Below are positions 12,820-21,889 of a DNA stretch of 64,000 nucleotides, in pieces (the stretch's first letter is position 1; each line of letters begins with the position of its first letter). The notes below the pieces were generated by a model. The model saw only the letters and a program-made list of their open reading frames with translations. It was not told the origin of the DNA and ran no database searches. Origin of the DNA: Toxotes chatareus (taxonomy: Eukaryota > Chordata > Actinopteri > Toxotidae); assembly GCA_016801885.1 (NCBI GenBank), contig CM028888.1, positions 10,498,170-10,562,169 on the forward strand, written 5' to 3'. The position numbers were made by a program, and so were the translations under genes.

Positions 12820-13816
12820 CAGGGGTTTTCAGCCAGTGGTTCGAGGCTCCCTGGTGGTCCATGAGGGCATTGCAGATGGTCCCTGACCATGCTTCACTAT
12901 GGGAATCACTTTTTAAACTTCTTTTAAACACATTTCAAATTATTGTATGTGAATAATCAAATTCATGCAAATATTCAGAAAAGCCAAGGCGACTTAAACA
13001 GTGCCCATCCTGTCTATCCATGGTATGAGGTGCAATGGCTGTCCCACAGAGCGGTGCTAGCCCATGTGGTTGAACTGCATGGTGCGATACATGATTTCTT
13101 ATTTAGGCAGAACTAAACTGAACTGGCTTTTAACTTCAGTGACACTGGTTAACTAAACTGGCCTATCTCACTAATGTTTTTGCAGAGCTTAACAAGTCGA
13201 ACCGCTCCATGCAGGGAAGGGATGCAGACGTCTTGCAACTGCTTGAAAAACTGAAGGCAAATGTTTAAAGAAAAAAGAAAAGGTGAAGATGGTGGCTCAG
13301 AGTGATGGCCTGGTTAAGTTTTCATCATCTGAAGAATATTCTGACAGCACTGACATCAAAGACATTATAGGCAGCCATTTGAGAAAGGTTGTGCTTCGAT
13401 TCCTAAAGTACTTCTCTGACTCTGACGAGTGGTGTTGTGACAGCAAATGGATCCTGCTCCCATTCAGTGATGATGCAGCAACAGGGTCAAGCTTAACTAC
13501 TGCAAAAGAGGATAAGCTCATTGAGATGTCCACAGACTTTGTCAACAGCCACGCGTATGACACACAACCCCTTGTGAAGTTCTGAATAAGCTGTCAGGCA
13601 GAATTTCCAAAGCAGAATTTGCTACCTATCTCTGTGAGAGCGTTTTTTCCACTTTGGTATACCTGAAGAATAGGCACAGTGCAAGGAAGGCAGAGAGCGC
13701 TAACATGTAAGGAAAAAACCTAATCTCAACCTTTTCCCACACCCCACAACAGTGGTCCTCAGGTTGCTTCTCAGCCAGAATGGTGGTCCCTGGGTCACAA
13801 TTAATTGAAAAACCTT
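12820..13816 (+). mobile_element. Degenerate ZBED/Charlie-type hAT DNA transposon
   Basis: The left end, CAGGGGTTTTCAGCCAGTGG, is a typical hAT terminal sequence. The right end, inverted, gives AAGGTTTTTCA. Flanking octamers TCCTAAAT (12,812-12,819) and TCCTAAGC (13,817-13,824) match at six of eight bases, as expected for an old 8-bp hAT target duplication. Inside are two blocks of transposase in the same direction: one at 13,185-13,268 with the ELNKSNRSMQGRDADV segment found in ZBED5/FAM200-like proteins, and the C-terminal dimerisation block at 13,585-13,710 (AEFATYLCESVFSTLVYLKN, then basic residues). Stops and frameshifts separate them, and the N-terminal BED finger and most of the catalytic core are absent. 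It is an internally deleted, inactive copy. Confidence 0.75.
13185..13710 (+). pseudogene. hAT transposase remnant (C-terminal blocks)
   Basis: Three frames must be joined to follow the relic. The first block encodes an ELNKSNRSMQG-like segment and ends in a stop at 13,268. A 100-codon frame at 13,283-13,585 holds acidic sequence that I could not match with confidence. The final block is the dimerisation region around CESVFSTLVYLKNRHSARK, ending at TAA 13,708-13,710. In hAT transposases this last region mediates dimerisation and is the best-conserved C-terminal mark. The BED zinc finger and first catalytic residues are not visible, so the copy cannot encode an active enzyme. Confidence 0.65.
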
Positions 13817-13824
13817 TCCTAAGC

Positions 13825-14907
13825 CCTTCTTCCTATGTGTTTTTTTCAAAATCATTTAACTACTCAACTCTTTTCCCTCTTCATAGAAGCCACTCCCAAA
13901 ACCAAATCATACCAAGTATGCAGCACATAAAAACCCTACAAGCTCATCGGTGTTGGCTGTCCGTATGCTGTGACACCTAACACCAACGCAAGAATCCAGG
14001 ACCACGACTGCTGCACCATCTGCCACAGTGCATCATCCCCGGTACACCTGAACCACCACTCAGTTAAATATTAAGACAGTGTTTATGAATTGGTGTGTAG
14101 GTGTGACCAAAACACTTCTTTTAGTGCCAACAAAGTGACATAAATTGTGAAAGAAATCTGATTATACCAAAGCTGTGAGCAACCTTGTACTGCAACCAAG
14201 ATGGACCCTAGGAAGTTGACAATAAGTTAAAAGGCTTTCCTCTTTACTTTTTTGCATCATTTCTTAGTCTTTTTTCAGTCTGTTACACCCCTAACAGAGT
14301 CTACTGTTTCTCCGTTTACATGTTTTGTATTGTTTCGGGGGGATTTTAGTCATAGACAAAAAAAAAAGCATTACTTATTCATTCCCAAAGGCTTTCAGAA
14401 TGCATCCTGCATAATCATGTGAATTCACGGATTTGCATGTTGCACTCCAGGGTCGACTTTAAATTCTGGCATCAATCAACAACTTTTTAAGTTCCTATTC
14501 TGGCCAGATACATTGAGGGGGGGGTACATGGGAATTTGTTTTCTGCATCAAGGGATCTCTGAGGACAGAGCCACCAGGGCTAAATGACATTCCACAGCCA
14601 ACTGCCAACTTGGCAAAGCCCAAAGTGAGTCAGACTTAGAACAGACCAGGGGGTGTACATGCTTCATTTCACAAAGAATTAGGACGACCGCAGGGCTGTG
14701 TGGTATGTGTCTATCTCTGCGTATGTCTTTTTGACAGTCTGTTAGGGCTTTATGGTTCCTTTGTGCAGACAACATTTGTAATAAGGTCCATTCTTGCTGG
14801 CAAGAACCCGTTTGCTTGCTGGGCTTGTCTTCTTTCCCTTTAACCCATGAACTTCTCATGTGCTATCATTATAGATGCAACCAGCAGGCTCGTTCAGAAA
14901 TCTGCCC
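13825..14907. other. No gene seen
   Basis: AT-rich sequence with a G8 tract at about 14,517-14,524. A 103-codon minus frame at 14,548-14,859 is not supported by splice sites or a known motif. Confidence 0.55.
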
Positions 14908-15343
14908 AAAAGGTGCTATATGTAAGTTTTTGTTATTGCTACATAGCCAACGTCAGCATTAACAGCGGTTTACTTACCAGTCTAGAAGATACATTACAAG
15001 TTCAGCATCAAACTTTATTCCTTTACAGGCTACTTCTTCACCCTCTCATGTTGGACTGGAGGCAGACAAGAACCTACAATTACTCACAATTGCAAAATGG
15101 TATTACAAGACAAGACGGGCAGGGCTTGCTTTTTAGCGTGCTAATTTCAGTAGAAGAAAATAAGTGATAGAAAAAGAAGCAAAAAGGGTTATAACTCTCA
15201 TTTCTTTCCACTGCTTTACACAGATGTTGGCAAATGAAGGAATTAAGTTTGATACTGAACTTGCAAAGTTTTTCGTAAGTAAACAGATGTTAATGCTAAT
15301 GTTGGCTGTGCAGTGATAGCAAATGCTTAAATATAGCACCTTT
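14908..15343. mobile_element. Foldback (inverted-repeat) element
   Basis: The left arm (14,908-15,032) and the right arm (15,218-15,343) are imperfect inverted copies about 125 bases long around a spacer of about 185 bases. Both read, outside to inside, AAAGGTGCTATAT, a variable stretch, AGCCAAC, TTAGCATTAACA or CAGCATTAACA, GTTTACTTAC, AAGTTCAG and ATCAAACTT. The arms show many substitutions, so insertion is old. Long inverted arms around a non-coding spacer suggest a non-autonomous foldback or MITE-like element; target duplications were not identified. Confidence 0.6.
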
Positions 15344-16579
15344 AAGCAATTATCTCAAACTGTTGTAAATTAATGAACAAACAAAGGCTCAGTTTAAAAT
15401 GAAGCACACACAGAAAACTGGAGATGTAAGGCAACCAGCATGCTGTACTTAATGGTAACCATTGACAAAAGTACAGTAAAGATCAAATTTAACAGAGCAG
15501 AGTTACTTAGCATGCATCTCCCTCTGTGCATTCATCCACCATCGTTCTTATATTAAACTAAATGTTCAGACTACACCCTGCATCATTTCTGGAGTAGTAA
15601 ATACCTACTTAATATATATCATGAAGAATAACACAATACCATTTTGTTCACATTCATGTGTGCATATTTTCCATTCTTGTCAGTTTTGAATGGCTATTGT
15701 TCTGTTACATTCCCAGAACACTGGCTCTGGACCATGCTTGGGAGACCTCTATGTCTACGTTAATTTAACCTGGCTCAAAACAAACTAGCTGGCAGTGCTG
15801 ACAAGCCTTCACAGACACCCGCAGAGAGATATCTCAGACACAAACGAGAGATTTATTTTCCTTCTGCTGTAAACACAACTCAGGGGCACGGTGACTACTG
15901 ATATATCATGAGCTTCTCAAAACAAGTAGGGTCAACAAACAGTAATGTTAGCCACTTGAAACAGCACGGCTTCAACTAAACACCAGCACTTCCCACACAC
16001 ACCAGGAGAGTCACTCTAATAACGTTACATGTACCCACACAGCAGCTCTCAAAACCAAACCAATGCTGATCCTAGCACAAACTGGGAATGTACCTACTCT
16101 TTTAAGTACATGAAATCGATTGGCTAAGGTTTAAGTGAAACATATTCAGACTGTGTTTGTACTCACTTTAGTTTTACTTAACTTTTATCTGGTATTGTTC
16201 TGGCAAGATATTTTATTTTTGCATTAATAACACGGTTCATGGCCTTGATCATTAGCTTAAAAAGCAGACTCAAAAGAAAGAAAGAAACAAAGAAAACAGC
16301 AATCCTTTATCACGCAAAAGGTACAGCTCAAATGTTTCACAAGTCAGCAAACAATGGCAACAGGGTCACATTAAAGCATGTTACAGTAGATATAATATTA
16401 AATCTACTCTAATTAATTACACTCAGCAGCTTCTCACTGAAGACAGTCTTCTATCAACCAGAGTGGGTACAAACTTGTGAAAATCTCCAATCTGAACACA
16501 GGGCTTTGGTATAATTTAATAATCCCAGTGGTCATTTCGGCAACGAAAAGAAAGTGGTCATTAAAAAAAAAGTCAGAAT
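15344..16579. other. No gene seen
   Basis: AT-rich non-coding sequence between the foldback element and the promoter region; GAAA-type simple repeats occur near 16,275-16,295. Confidence 0.6.
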
Positions 16580-16611
16580 TCATCAGAATCAGAATCAGCA
16601 TCAGCATCAGA
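16580..16611 (+). repeat. (ATCAGA/ATCAGC)n short tandem repeat
   Basis: Five hexamer units: two with an AGA-type ending, followed by units with AGC, reading CATCAGAATCAGAATCAGC and then CATCAGCATCAG. Simple tandem repeat. Confidence 0.75.
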
Positions 16612-16727
16612 AAATACTGAACATTTATGCTGTCCACCCCAGTTCAGATATCAGGCCATTTGTTTGTTTGTTTTCATACTGGAACATAAAAAAAATAATA
16701 CAGTTTTTGGGTAATAAAAATGATAAC

Positions 16728-16797
16728 GAGCCTGGCTTTTTTAGCTAGTTAGCTAGCTTAATGAGTCTGACTTTTTTTTTAAGCTAGTTAGCTAGTC
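16728..16797 (+). repeat. Tandem duplication containing AGCTAGTTAGCTAG
   Basis: Two units of about 35 bases are adjacent: GAGCCTGGCTTTTTTAGC then TAGTTAGCTAG (16,728-16,760), and GAGTCTGACTTTTTTTTTAAG then CTAGTTAGCTAG (16,763-16,797). The duplication lies about 250 bases from the CCAAT-rich promoter. Confidence 0.7.
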
Positions 16798-16973
16798 TGC
16801 TGGACCTCAGGCAGATTGAGTGAACACATAGTTGACCTAGCTAGTTTTGACGTTTGAATTTTTCTTAGCATTGACGAGAAACTTAGCTAAAGTTACAAAC
16901 GTTATAGCACTTATGACTGGAAACACCGGCTTGGTATTTTATGGCAGACACCTCAAATAATCAGGCAACTTAC

Positions 16974-17050
16974 CCGCTATCCGGTCTTCTTGGAAGCTAG
17001 TTAGTAACAAGGCATTTGTAGTTCGAAAAAAGGTCCATTGACGAGCGCAC
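16974..17050 (-). other. Candidate untranslated first exon downstream of the CCAAT array
   Basis: On the minus strand ATAGCGG is followed by a perfect donor, GTAAGT, giving 16,974 as the last exon base. It lies just downstream, in minus-strand direction, of the CCAAT-rich block at 17,053-17,424. ATGs between 17,050 and the donor are quickly closed by stops, so this would be 5' untranslated sequence. The 5' boundary is a guess. It may be an alternative first exon for the gene with coding sequence at 18.1 and 7.5 kb, giving a product without the signal peptide, or the start of an unrelated transcript. Confidence 0.3.
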
Positions 17051-17052
17051 TT

Positions 17053-17437
17053 CCAATAGAAGCACCTCACCAATTTAATCCAACTCATGTGTCCGAACCA
17101 AATAAAAAATGTGTATAATGAGGACAGGAGAAAAGTAAACAGCCCATTTCCGTTACGCTCGTCACCAACCTAAATTTTCGACATTTCAAAAGATTGACAA
17201 ACGACTCCACCAATGGCGTTTAGAATCAATGACCTAGGTATCCGCCCACTGGCACTGAGACCAATCAACATCTTTTCAGCACCTAAATTGACATACCTGA
17301 AGTCTTTTTAAAATCAATCAGCCAATCAGAAACCGCCCATCGGTTCATGTCGCCCACGTTTGTTGTTATTGACAGCTGAAGTCATCCAGTAGTAAGTCTG
17401 CATCATGAAAACACTCCAGCCAATAGCAGATCGCCCA
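17053..17437. promoter_or_regulatory. Dense CCAAT-box promoter, possibly bidirectional
   Basis: Six CCAAT pentamers occur at 17,053, 17,070, 17,210, 17,261, 17,322 and 17,420, all reading forward on the plus strand. Four CGCCCA motifs sit between or after them (17,243, 17,334, 17,351, 17,432). The contexts CCAATCA, CCAATCAGA and CCAATGGCG match the extended NF-Y preference, and NF-Y boxes tens of bases apart are typical of proximal promoters such as those of histone and cell-cycle genes. No TATA box is obvious. A perfect minus-strand donor lies at 16,974 and an ATGGCGGCG on the plus strand at 17,442. The motif density is seen; promoter function is inferred. Confidence 0.5.
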
Positions 17438-17441
17438 GTGT

Positions 17442-17507
17442 ATGGCGGCGTTAAATAATGAGAAAACCGTTTCCGAACAGTTTCCTGAACATTTTAAGGG
17501 CCATTAA
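17442..17507 (+). other. Short plus-strand frame starting ATGGCGGCG
   Basis: Immediately after the CCAAT block a 21-codon frame begins Met-Ala-Ala-Leu-Asn-Asn-Glu-Lys and closes at TAA (17,505-17,507). ATGGCGGCG is a very common vertebrate start context, and the frame sits where a first coding exon would be expected. However, no splice donor is visible before the stop, so it could be a tiny ORF in a leader, a decayed first exon or chance. No homology is recognised. Confidence 0.15.
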
Positions 17508-18035
17508 AGTAATAATTTATCTCTGTTATTGTAATTTGCCGGCATCTTTTGGACATATTTGGTATAGCATTCACAAATAGCATCATATTTGAGTCACTTT
17601 TGGCTTTCAACCTAAAATTTGGTACAGTAATCTTATCCGTGCTGATACAGCCTGTGAATTTCAGCTTGATTATTGTAATTTCATATTGTGGACGAATGCG
17701 CTGTATTTAAAAAAGGAAACATGAGAGAGAAGAAAACGGAGTGTTTGCTTTGGGCTTGCAACAGTTCTAACAGTGATATTCAAATTATAAACCATTTAAA
17801 ATGGGCATATCGATAGATTGGAATGCGCAAGCTGACTTCTCCCATGCCACGGGAGATATCAAGACAAGACAGCACTGTTTCACAGTAACAAAGCTAAACA
17901 ATGTGTTGACTCACTTCATTTTTCTGTGTAAACCTGATTTGATTTATGCTTGGTATGATTGATTTATATCACCATAAGTGTTTCTCTGGCTTAATAGAGA
18001 GTGAAGGTGATGGCCTCAGTAGAAAGCAGAGAACA

Positions 18036-18038
<3 letters not shown>

Positions 18039-18066
<28 letters not shown>
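18039..18066 (+). repeat. (TG)14 microsatellite
   Basis: Fourteen perfect TG units; in the minus-strand transcript this reads (CA)14 and begins about 31 bases into the intron after the proposed donor at 18,098. Confidence 0.95.
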
Positions 18067-18097
18067 AGTGGGAGTGGGAGTTGCGCAAGATATTTAC

Positions 18098-18257
18098 CAT
18101 GGAGTGTGGTTCCTGGGAGGAGGTACGTGACATGCTGGCTCTGTCCACGCTGCCTCGCCTGCTGCCCTTGTGCCCTTCAGCCAGCCACCACCCTGAGGTT
18201 CCCAGCAGAGTGGCCACAGCCACAGCCCAAACACCCAGGCTGCCCATGACTGTCTAC
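18098..18257 (-). CDS. Signal-peptide exon of an unidentified secreted or membrane protein (partial)
   Basis: The minus strand shows a pyrimidine-rich tract ending in TTCCGTTCAG (exon starts at 18,257), ten leader bases, then an ATG at 18,247-18,245 and 50 open codons to ATG followed by GTAAAT, a fair donor (last exon base 18,098, phase 0). The peptide begins MGSLGVWAVAVATLLG, continues with a hydrophobic stretch through TSGWWLA, and then becomes polar and basic (EGHKGSRRGSVDRAS, SRTSSQEPHS). This is a classic secretory signal, with likely cleavage after Ala23, followed by a Ser/Arg-rich linker without cysteine. The exon is about 60% GC in an AT-rich region, which supports coding function. 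I do not recognise the family, so no function is assigned. A (CA)14 repeat begins about 30 bases into the following intron. Confidence 0.5.
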
Positions 18258-19313
18258 CTGAACGGAAAAATAAAAACATGATTCATTCAAAGTCCTCACA
18301 CTGTATACAAAACATATTACACATCTCTATAGTCCTCTTCATATTCACCTGGGTTTAAAAGGAATGGCAGTTTTTACTTCTCCATACTGTGCCTGAGCAC
18401 AGTGAAGCTTACATATAATCTTCTTTAAATATTTTAGTGTTATGCATAGACAACGTCCTGTTGTGTATGATTTTGTAACTTTAACTGTAAATCTTTACAC
18501 CTTAGCTGTGATCTCAATCTGTCATAATCCTAATTGTATGCAAATGCATTCTGATGCCTTCATTTACTTGGATTTTATTGTGGGTCTCACAGCACACCAT
18601 CATCACCTCCACAGTGTTCTCCACAGTGGAGATAAACACAGATGAGTTTCACTCAAATAAGACCATTATTTGATTAGGAGTATATGTCACTGTAACCACT
18701 ACAGTGCACAGACTTTGTTACATAAAGGTCTGCCAGATAAGGCAGACAGAAAACAAATTTTCCCAAATCAGAGTTCTGAGAGTCTTATTTCAGTAGCTAT
18801 TTCCACGCTTGAGATGACAGCAGATGATGTCTTGACCCAACAAAGGCAAATACGGACAGGCTTAAATATGATATCAACAACTTGGTATTAATAGCATCTT
18901 TAAGAGATACTGTTTCATCTTTCAGTGCTTCCAGTAAGAATTCATAAATCCTGTGCTGTTTATAGATATCTATATTTCAAGAGTGTATTCAGTACATGCA
19001 GAGACGAATACCTTAAATGATGTTCGTGCATGCACAGACAGACACACAATGGAACAAACACTGTACACTCACATACACTCATGCATTCAAACGCACATGT
19101 ACACACAGCGTAATACAGCTACGTAAACATCAAAGCCCACACTGATGGGAATAATTGTCTGTATTACAAAGGACACAGAAAATCTTTTGATGTCAACAAA
19201 GAGACAACCTTCTGATGTCGCAAATGGTGGAGTGTGGCATGGGAGCTTAAAATATAAACTCTGAAGATCAGTTTCACTGTTGTGACACATACACACTCAC
19301 TCACTCACACACA
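18258..19313. other. No gene seen
   Basis: Upstream flank of the signal-peptide exon, presumably first-intron sequence. The short frames at 18,442-18,891 and 19,087-19,296 show no motif. Confidence 0.55.
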
Positions 19314-19330
19314 CATACATACATACATAC
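19314..19330 (+). repeat. (CATA)4 tetranucleotide repeat
   Basis: Four perfect units, preceded by short ACTC and CA runs (19,284-19,313), making a compound simple repeat. Confidence 0.85.
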
Positions 19331-19413
19331 AGAAACATGTCCAAAAGAAAAAGACCACACACGCAAAGCATCACCACTGCGTTATTGTGGAAAGCAAGTA
19401 GTGGCACGGAAAA

Positions 19414-19441
19414 ATTTTTATTTTTTTATTTTTTATTTTTT
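19414..19441 (+). repeat. (T5-6A)n repeat
   Basis: Runs of five to seven T separated by single A residues over about 28 bases. Low complexity, possibly the reverse of an old A-rich tail. Confidence 0.7.
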
Positions 19442-19879
19442 CAAATGACTAGTTCCTCCTAAATTATATAAAAACAGCAAGCAGGCATTTAATAATTTAA
19501 ACATTAAAATGTGTTTTAAATGATACTGCTTTGGAATGACTGAGCCAGAGAGCTGTTCATTTCAACTGGAAGAAAATCACTAAATTAGCAAAGTATTGAA
19601 TTATCAGCACTCTCTCACATCAAAACAACACTGTCCCATTTATACAAATAGTATTTATTGCAGGTTCTGTATTGTACTGGGTTTGTTTTGCATTGCACTA
19701 GTGTTTCTGTTATTGTGTCCAACCCTTGTGTCCATCCTAGCATCTGATGCCCTCCAGAAGAACTTGGCATTTTGCACTGATGAGAAACATTTATTGGACT
19801 CCATCAAAGCATTGACTTCTTGTCTGGTCTTATCAGCTGATGTAGGTCTTTATGGCTGGACTATGTGACACGGCAGTTT

Positions 19880-20033
19880 GTTGTGTGTGTTATTGTACTT
19901 TCAGGTAATGTGTTTATTGTTTTTACTGTGGTCTTATACTTTATTATGTGACTTTATTGTGTGTTTTACTGCAGAACCAGTCTGAAAACAAATTTCCCTC
20001 AGGGGGCCATAAAGTTTCCAATTGAACTGAAAC
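19880..20033 (+). repeat. Retroposon 3'-tail-like fragment
   Basis: CTGAAAACAAATTTCCCTC, GGGGGCCATAAAGTTTCC and AATTGAACTGAA form a motif often seen at the 3' ends of fish non-LTR retroposons (AATTTCCC...ATAAAGT). The T/G-rich sequence before it contains repeated TTATTGT words. The upstream border is arbitrary. Confidence 0.4.
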
Positions 20034-20664
20034 AAGGGCACAAAAACATGCAATGCATGTCAAACAGCGCTGGTGTTTATGGTGTTAAATGTCTGCAGCA
20101 GTTCTTCACTAGAATTTTGAATACAAGGGTTACAACGGTGCCGTGATTCTCCTTGACCTGTTATGCCCCGGTCCTGCTGGCTGAAATTTTACTCCCTGCT
20201 TTAAATATCTATTTTTGCTTTTTTCAACAAATAAATAAACACACATTTTGAAGGATTTGACCAAAATTGATTTTACATTCATTTGCACCATTCCTCAACT
20301 GTAATAAAAGTTGACAATGAGAAAATTGTTCTTGCAGTGTGATGCAGGAAAAAAAAACTTTCTTTATCCAGACCACCAGTTTTGTTTTAAAATAGCCTAT
20401 ACTTTAGTGAAAGCAGCTATAACACAAAGTAAAAATACTCTAATTAAAGACGTGCATTCACAATACTACTGAACTAAATAAATGCTGCCTTAAATTGTTT
20501 TATTTATTTATTTTGGACAGTTGGGGGCAGTGGAACAAGCTGTAAACACAACACTAAAATAGTGAACATGTCAGCAAACAGTTGCCTATTTACACATGCA
20601 GGACATATGGAACAACATGCGCAGCATTAATTTGAAGAGTGCGTCTGGCCACCTTATTAATATT

Positions 20665-21022
20665 CCTTGAACATTTACTCTCCTTTCAGCTCTGTTTTTG
20701 TTCTCCATCAACTCCGCAGAAAAATATCTGGCTCTTGAGCTGATAAATGCTCCACTACGTTCACCAGCTCGTCGGCGCCTTTGTCTGCTTTCTATTTGGT
20801 GCTGAGCAGGTAGCGTACAATGAGTTTATTAGAACCTTTTCACTGAAAACAGCTGCATGCTGCGTCTGGAAATTAGCTTGATGAAAGCATAGTGGTGAGC
20901 CCGAAAGCCAACACAATGATCCAAAATCCACTAAATGCTGCACAGCACTGGGGATAACCAGAGAGTCAGGTGACAATTCCTGGAGGGTTTGTCACTATGA
21001 CTAACCCCTTTCCCATTATACA
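20665..21022 (+). repeat. Dispersed repeat family, copy 1 of 3
   Basis: This stretch aligns along about 350 bases with 49,650-49,980 and 56,860-57,205. Shared landmarks in order are: GAACATTTACTCTCCTTT, CTCCATCAACTCC, AAATATCTGGCTCTT, ATGCTCCACTACGTTCACCAG, TTTGGTGCTGAGCAGGTAG, GAAAACAGCTGCATGCTGC and TTTGTCACTATGA. No open frame is shared, so it behaves as a non-autonomous element. I recognise the text as widespread in percomorph genomes but cannot assign a class. Confidence 0.65.
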
Positions 21023-21468
21023 TAGTCTTTGATCCACTGTTAATATGAAAACACAGATTTGTGCATCATTAAGTAAAAATATATGAGTATTATCAGGAAA
21101 ATGTGCTCTGTATCAACAACAGAGCATGCAGGAGGAATTGCCAGTGTCAGTGTCGTAGTATTGTACTGTACCTTGCTGACTGTATTACCGCATCATATGT
21201 TATATGTTCACTATACTGTATATTCTGTACACCCTGCCATTCTCTGAGCTTTTATCTGCATCTACACTGTCATTTTCAACAAATGGAGCCAGCTAAGCTA
21301 TCAGACCGTGAGAGGTGAGGCTGAAAGATGGGGAAAACAGATAGAAAGTGACCTTTGAGTTAAGATTATTTGTCTCATGCTGTTTCCAACTGGTCAAAAA
21401 TGGACTTTCAAGCTCAAATGCTCATTATAAGTTTTTAAAATTAAAGTAACAACTAACGAGAAGTGTCA

Positions 21469-21589
21469 AACATGTAGTGGAGAAATAGGTAAAATATTTG
21501 TAGCATAAAGTTGAAATACCCAAGTGCAAGCAACTCAGAAATGTACTTGAGTACTTGAGTAAATATCCTTAGTTACCTTCCACCTCTGC
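21469..21589 (+). mobile_element. Fragment of a common teleost hAT-derived short repeat
   Basis: The text GTAGTGGAGAAATAGG, GTAGCATAAAGTTGAAATAC, CCAAGTGCAAG, GTACTTGAGTACTTGAGTAA and TTAGTTACCTTCCACCTCTG matches a repeat I know from many fish genomes, whose terminus (CAGTGGTGGAAAGTAAC in the opposite sense) resembles hAT ends. Only one end appears to be present here. It is non-coding. Confidence 0.55.
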
Positions 21590-21818
21590 TAATGACATGC
21601 AAAAGTCCTGTCAGTGTAAACATCACTCGACAAGGAACCACCAACATCATTCTGCTAGCCAGCCTGCGGCTAATGGGCCCTCATAGATGAGAACTCACCC
21701 TTGTGAAATTAAACACCAAATGAGATCTGCCAGTCACTGTCTTAATGTGCTGCCTGCCCCCCTGGCATTGTCCCCCACACACAGCTACACACATTCATAC
21801 ATGAGTACACATAGGCAC

Positions 21819-21820
<2 letters not shown>

Positions 21821-21879
<59 letters not shown>
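21821..21879 (+). repeat. (AC)29 microsatellite
   Basis: 59 bases of pure AC after GCACGG, preceded by scattered ACACA and CATAC words. Long and uninterrupted, so probably polymorphic. Confidence 0.95.
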
Positions 21880-21880
<1 letters not shown>

Positions 21881-21889
21881 GACTGGTGG

